DNA of 64,000 nucleotides from Pyrenula massariospora (taxonomy: Eukaryota > Ascomycota > Eurotiomycetes > Pyrenulales > Pyrenulaceae). This document shows, one piece after another, positions 35,667 to 46,515 of this stretch. Numbering within the stretch: position 1 is the first letter of the stretch; each line of letters opens with the position of its first letter. The notes below the pieces were generated by a model. It was not told the origin of the DNA. It did no database searches and worked only from the letters and a program-made list of their open reading frames with translations. The translations under genes and the position numbers were made by a program. The stretch lies in the NCBI GenBank assembly GCA_021030905.1, contig JAGFMI010000014.1, forward strand, positions 1-64,000. The letters are read 5' to 3'.

Positions 35667-36161
35667 TCAAGGATCCACAGACCAGACTTCAGGCTTTTCC
35701 TTGATGAATCTTGCCATTAATGCTGCGCATTCTTCGTTTCCGAGAACCACTATTTCGACTCCCCTTGCTTTCAGATACTCTTCTCCTCCCACAAACGTCT
35801 TGTTCTCTCCAATGACAACCCGGCCTACTTTGTAGAGGATGCACGCGCCGGTACACATATCGCACGGGCTGAGCGTCGTGTACATGGTAGCACCGGAATA
35901 AGCAGTCGCAGGAAGTCTTCCTGAATTTTCCAGGGCGGACATCTCGGCCTGCAACCAACTTGTCAACTAGAACCCGTGTTGTCCATGGTGAAGCGTCACA
36001 TGTAAGGTGGCACTGCCATTTTGAACTCTCATGTTGTGGCCCTGACCCAAAACTTGGCCGTCTCGGGAGACGAGACACGCGCCAATGGGGACGCCACCCT
36101 CCGCAAAGCTCTTTTTTGCTTCGGCCAGAGCGGCATGGAAGCCATCATCTGTCACGGACAT
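35667..36161 (-). CDS. fcy1: Cytosine deaminase, yeast Fcy1 type
   Basis: Predicted 147 residues: exon 1 36,161-36,000 and exon 2 35,948-35,667, with a 51-base intron (GTGACG donor, GCAG acceptor). The zinc site is intact: splicing forms SATLHAEMSALEN, giving His and the catalytic proton-shuttle Glu, and SPCDMCTGA supplies the two Cys ligands. Fungal cytosine deaminases convert cytosine to uracil for pyrimidine salvage and also act on 5-fluorocytosine. The HAE triad replaces the HGE of budding yeast; both are normal in the deaminase superfamily. The GENKTFVGGEEYLKARG segment matches the Fcy1 substrate lid. A long divergent promoter separates it from the Ydj1 gene. Confidence 0.94.
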
Positions 36162-36977
36162 TATGGCCTCGGTTTCTTGAGCTGGAGGGTGAAATCTAGG
36201 TACGGGACGAGTGATGAGCTGATCGAGGCTCAGTGAACGGTTGCTGCGTCATTCTTTGGCTGGCATCTGCAGGGCTCACCGACTTATCGATAAGGGAGAT
36301 CGGTTGGGCTTAGCGTATCCGGCGGGCTATTTTTACCAGAGAACTAGGGCGATGGAAAAATGGTGAGCAGACCGCGATTCACGATGCAGAACCCTTCCGT
36401 TTCAGCGTTTGCTTTCGAGGTTGACTCCAATCACAAGGCAGATCAGAGGTCACCTTGGACGACGTTGTGCACGGTGGTGGTCGCATAATACGGCAGAGAG
36501 GAGAGATTGCCTGGATGGTGATGATGGGGGATGGACGCGCATCGAAATGCATAGAAGCTCTTCCGGAGCTGAAAGCGGCCTAGCGCCCTCCCACGGTGCG
36601 ACCTCCCCCCAATCACCCGCCGTCCCCCAGCCAGACGCTTTTCCACCGACTGCGGCGTGCGTCCGGGCAAATCTTCAGCCTGACCAGCATTTACAATCCC
36701 CCCCATCTTTCTTTTTGCCATCCCACCTGCTCGACAAGACTCAAAACCCAGAGCCTTCGCCCCCGTAGAATCTCCCCTCTTTCCGACAGTGACAGCCCTC
36801 CGTTTTTTGGGTTCTTGGTGTCTCATTCCATCAAGCCCGAGCCAAGACAAACGCCTGCCTCCCAATTTCTACAACATCCTAGCAGAGTGCGACATCCTCA
36901 ACTACTTGTTGTGAGGCTATCACATCCCCACAGCACTCTTATTAATCTAAGACCGTATCGATTAGACCGTTGCAATC
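36162..36977. promoter_or_regulatory. Divergent promoter region (deaminase / Ydj1)
   Basis: About 815 bases between two genes facing away from each other. The half nearest the Ydj1 gene is pyrimidine-rich on the plus strand, common for strongly expressed fungal genes. I looked for heat-shock elements (nGAAnnTTCn repeats) and found no convincing array. Confidence 0.5.
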
Positions 36978-38380
36978 ATGGTCAAAGAATCCAAGTTCTA
37001 CGACGTGTTGGGGGTAAGGGAAACCCCTTCTTCGTTTCATTTTCATTGCTGACTTCAATTCAAGGTCGACTCGTCAGCCTCCGACTCCCAGCTGAAGACT
37101 GCTTACAAGAAAGGAGCTTTGAAGCATCATCCTGGTATGGCATCCGGTCAACCATGCACTAGCTTCGGGATCCTTACTAATACCATTCCACAGATAAGAA
37201 CACGGGAAACCCTGAGGCAGCGGAAAAGTTCAAGGAAATCTCCAAGGCCTATGAGGTACTCTCAGACCCTCAAAAGAGGCAACTCTACGACCAGTATGGC
37301 GAGGAGGGCATCGAACAAGGCGCCGCTGGTGGTGGCATGAATGCCGAGGATCTGTTTGCACAATTCTTTGGTGGCGGCGGTGGACCCTTCGGAAGCATGT
37401 TCGGTGGTGGGATGCGTGACACCGGACCGAAGAAAGCTCGAACAATTCACCATGTCCACAAAGTATCATTGGAAGACATCTACAAAGGCAAGGTGTCCAA
37501 ACTTGCTCTCCAAAAGTCGGTTATATGCCCGACCTGCGATGGCCGAGGCGGCAAGGAAGGCGCTGTCAGGACATGCGCGGGGTGCGGCGGCACGGGTGCT
37601 AAGACCATGATGCGCCAGATGGGCCCGATGATTCAGCGCTTTCAGACCGTCTGCCCTGACTGCCAGGGCGAAGGAGAGAGCATACGAGATAAGGATCGAT
37701 GCAAGAAATGCTTGGGCAAGAAGACCATCGTCGAGCGAAAAGTCTTACATGTCCATGTCGATCGAGGTGTACAAAGCGGCCACAAGATTGACTTCCGTGG
37801 AGAAGGTGACCAGATGCCGGGAGTTCTGCCTGGAGACGTCCAGTTCGAGATTGAACAAAAGCCCCATCCCCGATTCCAACGGAAGAACGACGACCTATTC
37901 CACCAGGCTGAAATTGATCTCCTGACCGCGCTCGCTGGTGGAACAATTCACATAGAACACTTGGACGATCGATGGGTCACCGTTAACATCTACCCAGGCG
38001 AAATTATTACACCAGGTATGTTTTGCTAACCCATTCTCGAAATACACAACTACTCACATCTTGAAGGTCAAATCAAAGTTGTAAAAGGTCAGGGAATGCC
38101 ATCCTATCGTCACCACGACTTCGGCAACCTCTACATCCAGTTCGACGTGAAATTCCCCGGACGGGGAGACATGAAGAATTTAGAGCTCCTTGAGCAGGTT
38201 TTGCCTCCACGTATTCACCAGCAGGCTCCTCCTAACGATGCCATGGTGGATGACTATGACCTCGAGGATGTCGACGCCCGCGGCCAAGCCAGAGCCCATG
38301 GAGCGGCCGGAATGGGCGAGGACGAAGACGAAGACGGTATTCCTCACGGTGCCGAGCGGATGCAGTGTGCCTCGCAGTAA
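36978..38380 (+). CDS. ydj1: Type I J-domain co-chaperone with farnesylation box (Ydj1/Mas5)
   Basis: Predicted 413 residues from four exons: 36,978-37,013, 37,065-37,134, 37,194-38,015 and 38,067-38,380. The J-domain has the HPD triad at residues 34-36, assembled across the second intron. A Gly/Phe-rich linker follows, then four zinc-binding repeats ([32 protein letters not shown]) and two beta-barrel substrate-binding domains. The last four residues are CASQ, the same farnesylation box as yeast Ydj1, which tethers part of the pool to the ER surface. The protein stimulates Hsp70 ATPase activity and delivers unfolded clients. Confidence 0.96.
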
Positions 38381-39679
38381 ATGACGACTTGGCTCCCAGA
38401 ATATTTATGAATGGCGACGATGGCAGACCGAGGCTGCGGTGGTGGGAACGGTAAAATCTTGGTAGATGGCATGGAATCGGAGTATGGAGTCTGTTACACC
38501 TATCATCCCGAATTTGGGGAGGGAGCAACCCAGCACAGCAGGAGCCGTGGTTCCTCGCATCTTCACGATAGATTGGAGGTCAAGATGATCTGTAACTACT
38601 CCGCGGCGAGTGGGCTACAGATCTGCACAAGGCCTCTTTCCCTTTTTGTTCAGCATGTCTAGATAGAGGAGTGATAGCGTTCTTAATCAAGCATCTTGCA
38701 CTTCTCCGGCCTGTGGCTGGACCTTTCTTTTTGGCACGAGTGCATGGGGCCCATGTGCTCGATGCAGGTGGGTGGAGGCGATCTCAGGGTCCCTCCAACA
38801 AGGTGTGCCCTTCCGCCAGTCATGGCAGATCTGTCATGGGCCTGTGGTAGGTGTGATTTAGCTTACTTGAAAGCTTCACTCTTTGGATTTCCCGTCGTGG
38901 GAGCAGCTCGTGCCAAGACCTGGGGCCAGAGATGGCCCAATCGCGCCACGGATGGCACCATCGCGTCGTGTCCAGCTTTCTCACCTTGATGAAGTGCAAC
39001 AGCGGCCACGCTGACGTCCCGAACGCTCCCCCCTTCGCACTCTTCCCTGATCCCCGACACGGCCGCCTTCCCCTTCCCAGCGGGCTTAGCGAAACTAAGA
39101 CGTCAAAAGCCAATATCACGCCATATCCGACCTTTGACATGAGATTGTCTCTGCGCTGGGTCCGTCGACCCAGACACCTCCGGATCACTTCCATCACCCA
39201 GCTCTACTTCTCTCTACCTCCCATCCCACGCTCTAATCTCGATTCTGGGCCCTGTTCTCTCCCCGCTGGCGTTCTGCTAGCCTCGCTAGTTGGGGATTGG
39301 TTCCGCCCATCACCTTTCCACCGCCGTCTCCATCCACAAATTTCTTTTTCCCTCTAGCCCCAGTCACGGTAGCTTTTGAGGCGCGAGAAGCCTGGTATTT
39401 GAAGGTCTGCCACCCCGGCAATCACCTGGCAAAGTCACACTTGATCTCTTGGAATTCCTACTGCTCCCGGCCTGCAGGAAGATCCAAGGATCCGGGCCTT
39501 AGCTTCTTACTTCCCCCTGGCAAGGCTTGTCCCGAGCCGGAGGTCTATCATTCGACAACAAGCCCCCACCTGCTTACTTGCATACGAACCTCTTTGTCTA
39601 ATCTTATCACTCTTAATTCTTCCTTCTTGTCTCTTTCAGATCGAGCAAGGCCATCTATTGCTTGGTCCCGTCAGTCGCC
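38381..39679. promoter_or_regulatory. Sulfate permease promoter region
   Basis: About 1.3 kb between the Ydj1 stop and the sulfate permease start, both plus strand. The last 700 bases are rich in C and T. It contains the CYS3/MetR-type site listed separately. No gene is supported here. Confidence 0.55.
38952..38961. promoter_or_regulatory. CYS3/MetR-type binding site ATGGCACCAT
   Basis: The ten bases match the consensus ATGRYRYCAT of the bZIP sulfur regulator CYS3 of Neurospora and its Aspergillus counterpart MetR at every position. The site lies 728 bases upstream of the sulfate permease start codon. In Neurospora the same regulator turns on the permease gene cys-14 when sulfur is short, so the placement makes biological sense. 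The short degenerate consensus means a chance match cannot be excluded. Confidence 0.55.
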
Positions 39680-42273
39680 ATGTCGTCCGCCACGAAGCTT
39701 GGGCATGGTCTGGCCAAGATTCTGGGAATAAAGCTCCAGTATCGACAAGATGCTCCGGACCCAGTCACGCGCGGAGAGTCACTGTACTCGATCGACACCG
39801 CCGATTCGTATGTGGAGGCCGAGCCTACAACCATGGACTGGCTTCGCCATGTAACGCCAGGTGGAAGACAAATCGGACAATATCTGTATAGCTTGTTTCC
39901 TTTCACGCACTGGATTGCTCGCTACAATCTACAATGGCTCATCGGAGATTTAGTCGCTGGTTGGTGCTGCCACTCGAGAGCCCAGACAACATTTGCTGAG
40001 AATCACAGGCATCACTGTAGGAGCTGTAGTCGTCCCTCAGGGCATGGCGTACGCCAAGTTGGCAGAGTTGCCAGTTGAATTTGGGCTCTACACATCGTTT
40101 ATGGGTGTCTTGATCTATTGGTTCTTCGCAACATCGAAAGACATCACCATTGGTGTAAGTTTCCCCGTCAATACTGCTGAGGCTGCTAACACAGGCATTT
40201 TAGCCTGTCGCGGTCTTGTCCACAGTCACAGGAAACGTCATTCTTTCCGTCGGCAAGTCTCACCCCGAGTTTTCGAAACAGGATGTTGCTGCATCTCTGG
40301 CCATCATCGCCGGCGCAATCGTCTGCTTCCTGGGGTTATCGCGGCTAGGACGAATTGTGGACTTCATCCCCCTGACAGCTATTTCAGCCTTTATGACTGG
40401 CTCAGCGATCAATATTGCTGTCGGTCAAGTACCCACTCTGATGGGTATCAAGGGATTTGACACTAGGGCATCCACCTACAAGGTCGTAATCAATATTCTC
40501 AAACATCTCGGTCGAACAAAGCTCGATGCTGCAATGGGACTGACAGCGCTTTTCATGCTCTACCTGATACGTTATAGCTGCAATTGGGCAGCTAAAAAGT
40601 TCCCCGGTAGAGCGAAGCTGTTCTTTTTCTTGTCGACCCTTCGGACTGCGTTCGTAATCCTCCTCTACACAATGATCAGCTGGTTGGCAAATATGCATCA
40701 TCGCAAGAAGCCGTTATTCGCGATCTTAAAGAAGGTTCCTAGAGGCTTTAAACATGCGAAGGTACCGAACGTGACAACGGATATAATCAGCGCCTTCGCT
40801 GGCGATCTCCCTTCAACTGTCATTGTCATGCTCATTGAACACATCGCAATCTCCAAATCCTTTGGCCGAGTCAACAATTATACCATTAATCCTTCGCAAG
40901 AGATGGTTGCCATTGGCGTGACTAACCTGCTAGCGCCGTTTCTTGGGGCATACCCGGCCACCGGCTCCTTTTCTCGCACCGCTATCAAGTCCAAGGCCGG
41001 AGTGCGTACGCCGTTTGCTGGTGTCATCACCGCAGTCGTCGTTTTGCTTGCTATCTACGCTCTGACGGCGGTGTTCTTCTACATACCGTCGGCCTCATTA
41101 TCTGGCGTGATCATTCACGCGGTCGGCGATCTCATTACGCCACCCAATACATTATATCAATTCTGGCGCGTCTCTCCTTTGGAGGTCATTATATTCTTTG
41201 CTGGCGTCATCGTCACAGTCTTCTCCAGCATTGAGAACGGTGTATACGTGACCGTATGCCTTAGTGCCGGTATCCTACTCTATAGAGTTCTATATGCCAG
41301 GGGACGATTCATGGGCAAAGTCAAGATTCATTCTGTCCTCGGAGATCAAGCCTCAGGGGATAAAACCGAACGTACCGAACAAGGCGCACTCCCTGCAGAC
41401 GATCCAGACAAGGGGTCAAGAAACATTTTTTTGCCTATCAGCCATAATGACGGTTCAAATCCTGAGATCGTTGTTCAATCGCCATACCCAGGCATCTTTA
41501 TCTATCGTTTCAGCGAAGGGTTTAATTACCCTAACGCAAATCATTATACCGACCATCTTGTCGCAACGATATTCAAAGAGACACGACGAACAAATATGAA
41601 GGCGTACAACCGGCCTGGCGATCGACCCTGGAACGACCCAGGTCCCCGTCGTGGCAAGCCGCAAGAAGACCGTTCTTATCTTCCCACCCTCAAAGCTATT
41701 ATTCTGGATTTCAGCTCTGTCAACAACGTTGACGTGACCTCGGTCCAAAATCTCATCGACGTTCGCAATCAGCTCGATCGCTGGGCCTCACCTGATGCTG
41801 TCCAGTGGCATATCGCATGTATTAATAATCGTTGGACGAAACGCGCTATGGCCTCAGCCGGGTTTGGATATCCTGCGAACCCAAGTGCGGACGGCAGCAT
41901 TGAACGATGGAAGCCCATTTTCTCTGTTGCCGAGATTGGTGGCGCAAATTCTGCTGCCGCTGCCGCCGAGATTGCCGAGAATAGACGCCAGCGGAAGCTC
42001 TCTTCCAAGCATGACATCGAGGTCGGAGGAAATACGGATACTATAGCAAGAGACTCATCGAGCAGCGGCGCCGATGATGTCGATCTTCAGAAGCAGCTGT
42101 CAATCAGCAAGGCGTATGGGGGAGATCAAGGTCCTTACGTGTCGACAAGGAAGATTGCGGTGGTCCATGGCCTAAACCGGCCGTTTTTCCACATGGACCT
42201 GACAAGTGCCTTGCAAAGCGCAATCACGAACGTAGAAGCGCAGCATTTGAAGCAGGGTGTTGGGACGGACTAG
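39680..42273 (+). CDS. Sulfate permease (SulP/SLC26 family)
   Basis: Predicted 831 residues from exons 39,680-39,959, 40,009-40,154 and 40,204-42,273 (introns of 49 bases each). It is a plasma-membrane proton-sulfate symporter of the SulP family, like yeast Sul1/Sul2 and Neurospora CYS-14. Visible blocks are [35 protein letters not shown] (the family signature, formed across the first intron), a core of ten or more membrane segments, and a C-terminal STAS domain with the strand LKAIILDFSSVNNVDVTSVQNLIDVRNQL. A hydrophilic, phospho-site-rich loop of about 90 residues sits inside the STAS region. A sulfur-regulator site lies in its promoter. Confidence 0.95.
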
Positions 42274-42701
42274 CCGGTTAGTAAGAAGACTGGAATTGAT
42301 TCCTGATTATTATGCGATAGGCAACAATTTTAATTCAATATTACTGTTTGATTTGACGTAGGAGGTCTTTGCTCCAATGTCTGATCACTTGTCTCCCAAT
42401 CCTTCCCAGTGGATCCGAACATGTTCATATGATCGCGTCACGTACGATAGCTTATGAATAATGGGTATTCAATGGCATCGAGAAGGGTTTAATGCCATCA
42501 CAGGAAGAACCTCTCGCTCGCAGTGTTACCAGGCAAGAGTCCAATCCATACATGGTTAGCCATTTAGTTTGCCAAGCCCGGTGCGCTCGGCGCACAAACT
42601 CCAAATTCCAGTCGTCGAGCGCTATGGAAATCGACAAACCTCCCAAGCCGCCCAATTCAACGTTTCGCCCTTAAATATCCTATCTTCATTTATAAGGAGA
42701 C
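42274..42701. other. Intergenic region
   Basis: About 430 bases between two plus-strand genes; the promoter of the ribosomal P0 gene must be here. No specific element is recognised. Confidence 0.5.
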
Positions 42702-43760
42702 ATGGGGGGCAAATCAGGTACCAAAGCTGTCTACTTCGATAAGCTCAAGGGATTACTTGACGGGTACAAGTCAATCTTCCTTGTCACCGTCGACAATGTC
42801 TCGTCTCAGCAGATGCACGAGATCCGCAAGGCTCTTCGTGGAGAAGCTGTCGTTCTGATGGGCAAGAACACCATGGTCCGGCGTGCGATCAAGGGCTTTG
42901 TGGGCGACTATCCTGAATATGAGCGTCTTCTACCTCACGTCAAAGGTCAGATTTTCGCTCTCAACTTAAGTTAAGCAAATGTTAATACTTCGATCTTCTA
43001 GGCAATGTCGGCTTCGTGTTCACCAACGGTGATCTCAAGGAGATCCGCGAAAAGATCCTCTCAAATAAGGTAGCTGCTCCCGCGAGAGCTGGGGCTATTG
43101 CACCTGCAGACGTCTATGTCCCCGCTGGCAACACTGGCATGGAGCCCGGGAAGACGTCCTTCTTCCAGGCTCTTGGCGTTCCCACGAAGATTGCCCGCGG
43201 GACCATCGAAATCACTTCAGACCTCAAACTCGTCGAGGCGAACAATAAAGTCGGTGCCTCTGAAGCAACCCTGCTCAACATGTTGAACATTTCCCCGTTC
43301 AGCTATGGTATGGGCATCAGCCAGATTTATGAGGAGGGTCAAGTCTTCAGCCCGGATGTCCTGGATATCGAGGAATCGCAGCTACTCAAGGCAATCGCAA
43401 GTGCGATCACGACAATAACATCTATTTCGCTTGCGACGAATTATCCCACGCTACCGTCTGTGATGCACAGTGTCGTCAACGCCTACAAGAAGGCTATCGC
43501 AGTGGCTATTGAGACCGAGTACAGCTGGGAAGCAATTGACGAGCTAAAGGATCGGATTGCAAACCCTGACGCATATGCGGCTTCTGCGCCGGCTGCTGCG
43601 GCTGAAGCAGCTCCAGCAGAGGCAGCGGCTGAAGAGAAGAAGGAGGAGAGTGAAAAGGAGGAGAGTGAGGATGAAGGTATGAATTCTCACCTGTTCATTC
43701 CATGCAATTGTTTCATCCCGGCGCTGACTTCTCCCAGGTTTCGGCGGTCTCTTCGATTAG
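42702..43760 (+). CDS. rpp0: 60S acidic ribosomal protein P0
   Basis: Predicted 313 residues from exons 42,702-42,945, 43,002-43,676 and 43,738-43,760, introns 56 and 61 bases. P0 (uL10) anchors the P1/P2 stalk dimers on the large subunit and recruits translation factors. Hallmarks: [28 protein letters not shown] at the N-terminus, [34 protein letters not shown] and an alanine-rich hinge followed by the acidic tail EESEDEGFGGLFD. The last exon is only 23 bases and encodes GFGGLFD, the conserved factor-binding end of all stalk proteins. Reading through the last intron instead would replace that end with unrelated residues. Confidence 0.97.
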
Positions 43761-45669
43761 AAAACAATAGCATACACTTAGTAGAAGAGGCCTATCGAGA
43801 ACGAATAAGATCTTCTCAATTTCTATACTCCAGTTCGTTGATGTGACATCATGGCTCCATATCCTAAGCAGCTCTTACCCATCATGGACGCCACAGAAAT
43901 CCTAGCTCATTTTTGCTGTCAATTGCTCAATTGTTGTTGACGTGTTCATCCTGAGCTTGTTCCTATGTAAGTACCGATCTTAAACCTTTCAGTATATAGT
44001 GCCTCTGAATCTTCTTTCCTCTCTTGTTCCATGCGTGGCGATGATGACCGATTTTTAACCCCAATTCTTAACATGAAGATCACAATCAAGCAACAACAAA
44101 ACTCTAATTTTTTGCTGAGCCACAGCTTCACTGTCCCCGTGCACCTTTCCAAGCGTTAGTTTGAAATAATCGTTTTCACTGACGTTTACGTGCTCAGCAA
44201 GTCCATGAACTGCGGGATTTCCTGCCTCCGAGCGAGTGAGCTCACCTGAAACAATTTTGGTCAGATCAATTGACAGAATGTGCTCAATTATGAACAGGTT
44301 GGATGGTATTTCTCGGATTAGAACCTAGATTAGAATCCAGCAATAAGGGTTTACCCTTCGCCAATTGTTTCTTGTCTCATCCTCCGCTCGGGGCATTCCT
44401 GTTTTTCAGCAATTACAGGCCTTGTGTCTTAAATCCACGTTATACCAGAGACTTCAATCCGATCTGCAACGTCGATTGGTTGTCACTCCGCAAGCTCATT
44501 CAAAGTTATTCAAGAGGGGTTTTGCTCGCTTAAGCCGCATTGCAGGAGAAGGACAAGGCACAAGCAAGCTCTCGCCCAGAAATAGCTGTAGTGAGAAGAC
44601 CAACGTGAGGCGAAATCTTTTCGTTTAAACTAAGCTACTGAGAAATCGTGAGGCAGTCACCTGCTCGCAAGAGTGTAAAGAGTATGGGCGGCATATCCTT
44701 GCAGTTGAATGGTGTGAGGGCTGTCATCGCGCAGAACCAAGAGATGCCCGTCCAATGCTTTGTCCTGTTTTCGCAGAGCATATCTCAGAATAAAAAATTT
44801 TTAGAGATAAGATCGTTGTATCTCACAGAACTCTTTAATTTGCAAGTCTACATTATAACTACGACTAAGGACTCTTCTGAATCAACAAGCTTTACGTACT
44901 TTCAATGAATAACCCTCTGAGCAAGATCTCTATGGACAAGTGAGGGCGATCTAAAAACCTTGTCATTCATTGATTAGTGGTCATTAAGATAAGCGGTTGC
45001 TTGTTTTTGTTGCGATGGGGTCTAGTTATGCTCATCGTCCACGTTTCCCCATGGCCGATTCAGTCTTCCTAGATGCCGCATGAAGCATGAACAACAGAAT
45101 GCTATTCATACGCAATCTACAACAGTCATTTTGAGAACCATTGAACAGTTCATGAGGTCTGTTCGAGCCCGCTTATGGTTAATGGTGAGTATTCTGAGCT
45201 TCAGGGTGGCTCAGCGGCGGCAGAAGGCTTTCGGGGGCTGGAACTCCACCCAGCGGCCTCGTTTTAGGAACAGAACAACCGCCAGCCGCACAAGATTGCA
45301 AAACCAACATTCCATATTGGTATTAGAGACGAATCTAATCTCAGGGGCTTCTGAGGCGATAAATGAGGTTTTTTATAAGGTAGATTTTTGTGAAACTAGA
45401 CTCGCGGCAATGTAGCAACACCGGCGGTGCTCTTGGCCATGATCATAAACCAAATTAGGCATTTTGCGAGCGCCACTCGCCACGGGATAGACTTGAAAAA
45501 GGTAGTTGAAATGGTATAAATTTCTCTTTAATTCATCTGCGTGCTACTCTCCATTATGCGACAACTGCTTCTGTAATCAGACGTCAGCTCTCCTACGTTC
45601 GGTATCTCTTTTTTTCGATCTCCACCGCTCGCTCGACGTTTTACGCCCGTAATCTCCTTTACTTCCAAA
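43761..45669. other. Long gene-free region
   Basis: About 1.9 kb with many short frames on both strands and somewhat lower G+C than the flanks. I recognise no protein family, tRNA or terminal repeat. It may contain decayed mobile-element sequence, but I could not support a family. The last few hundred bases are presumably the promoter of the small secreted protein gene. Confidence 0.4.
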
Positions 45670-46062
45670 ATGCCTTCAATAACTTCCATTACATTCACCC
45701 TCATGACGGCCCTCAGCCTCCTGGCCTCCGCGGCTCCAACAGCCGAACCTCAAGATTGGCCACTCCTGGGAACCTGCACCGACGAACAAAAGGCCAACCC
45801 TCTGTCGAACACCGTGAACCCCACAGACTGTACGGCGGTGCCAAATTGTGCGGCCGGAACGTTCATCGGAATCTACGCAACGGCCGGCGCCTACCTCTGC
45901 GACGAGGCCTTCGACGGCTGTCTCGGCTGGGACGATTGCGTGGGGAAGCACGGGGCGGGCAACTGTTTCTCGTACGGCGATATCACTGATGAACATGGTG
46001 CTCCTTCGGATTGGGCGAATCCCAGGTGTTGCATGGGAGCCGCGACATGCCCTTTCTTCTGA
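45670..46062 (+). CDS. Small secreted cysteine-rich protein
   Basis: Predicted 130 residues, intronless. The first about 21 residues form a secretory signal peptide (MPSITSITFTLMTALSLLASA, cleavage near SAAP). The mature part is acidic, about 108 residues long, with ten cysteines, including a CC pair near the C-terminus (NPRCCMGAATCPFF), enough for five disulfides. I recognise no family. The build is that of secreted effectors, antimicrobial proteins or hydrophobin-sized surface proteins of fungi; the cysteine spacing does not fit hydrophobins. The codons are GC-rich, and the gene stands isolated after a long gene-free stretch. Confidence 0.72.
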   Translation: MPSITSITFTLMTALSLLASAAPTAEPQDWPLLGTCTDEQKANPLSNTVNPTDCTAVPNCAAGTFIGIYATAGAYLCDEAFDGCLGWDDCVGKHGAGNCFSYGDITDEHGAPSDWANPRCCMGAATCPFF

Positions 46063-46515
46063 TTTGACGGTAAAACTGCTCGTCGACTGTCGGGAGACAT
46101 AGAACAGGGACTACTCAAGGGAGTTCGGACTAAGAACGGTTGATTTGGCGGAAATATGTCACACTTATACTTGGTAGCAACCTTGAATGATAGAAGTGCA
46201 TAGTTTTATGATCCAATTGTTCGACATCTTTGTAACCGGCTCCTTCTTTGACATGTCTCTCGCGGATGCTCATTAAGCATCTGAGATCATTCCTATATCT
46301 CGAGTTGTAAGTATAGCTCGCATAGCGACGCCCAAAGAAACCATACATTTTTAATTTATTAGGCAAAATTAAATTGAATTCAGATATAAATACTTGAATG
46401 GTAAGGCATCCGACAGACCTTGGTATCAAAATATAGTAATATTATAATATGGGTATAGTCATTAGTTCGTCAACATGGCAAAGACAGCAGAAATCCCTCA
46501 CGTAGTAACGTTCAA
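46063..46515. other. Intergenic region between convergent genes
   Basis: About 450 bases between the 3' ends of the small secreted protein gene (plus) and the DUF3433 gene (minus). AT-rich parts near 46,340-46,460 may serve polyadenylation. Nothing else is seen. Confidence 0.45.

Noticed and set aside
36240-36977. Heat-shock element array in the Ydj1 promoter
   Set aside because: GAA and TTC triplets occur but not in the alternating five-base register of a true element.
43761-45669. Decayed LTR element or tRNA gene in the long gap after P0
   Set aside because: A few TG/CA-flanked or GTTCGA-like strings occur, but no terminal repeat pair, primer-binding site or cloverleaf could be supported.
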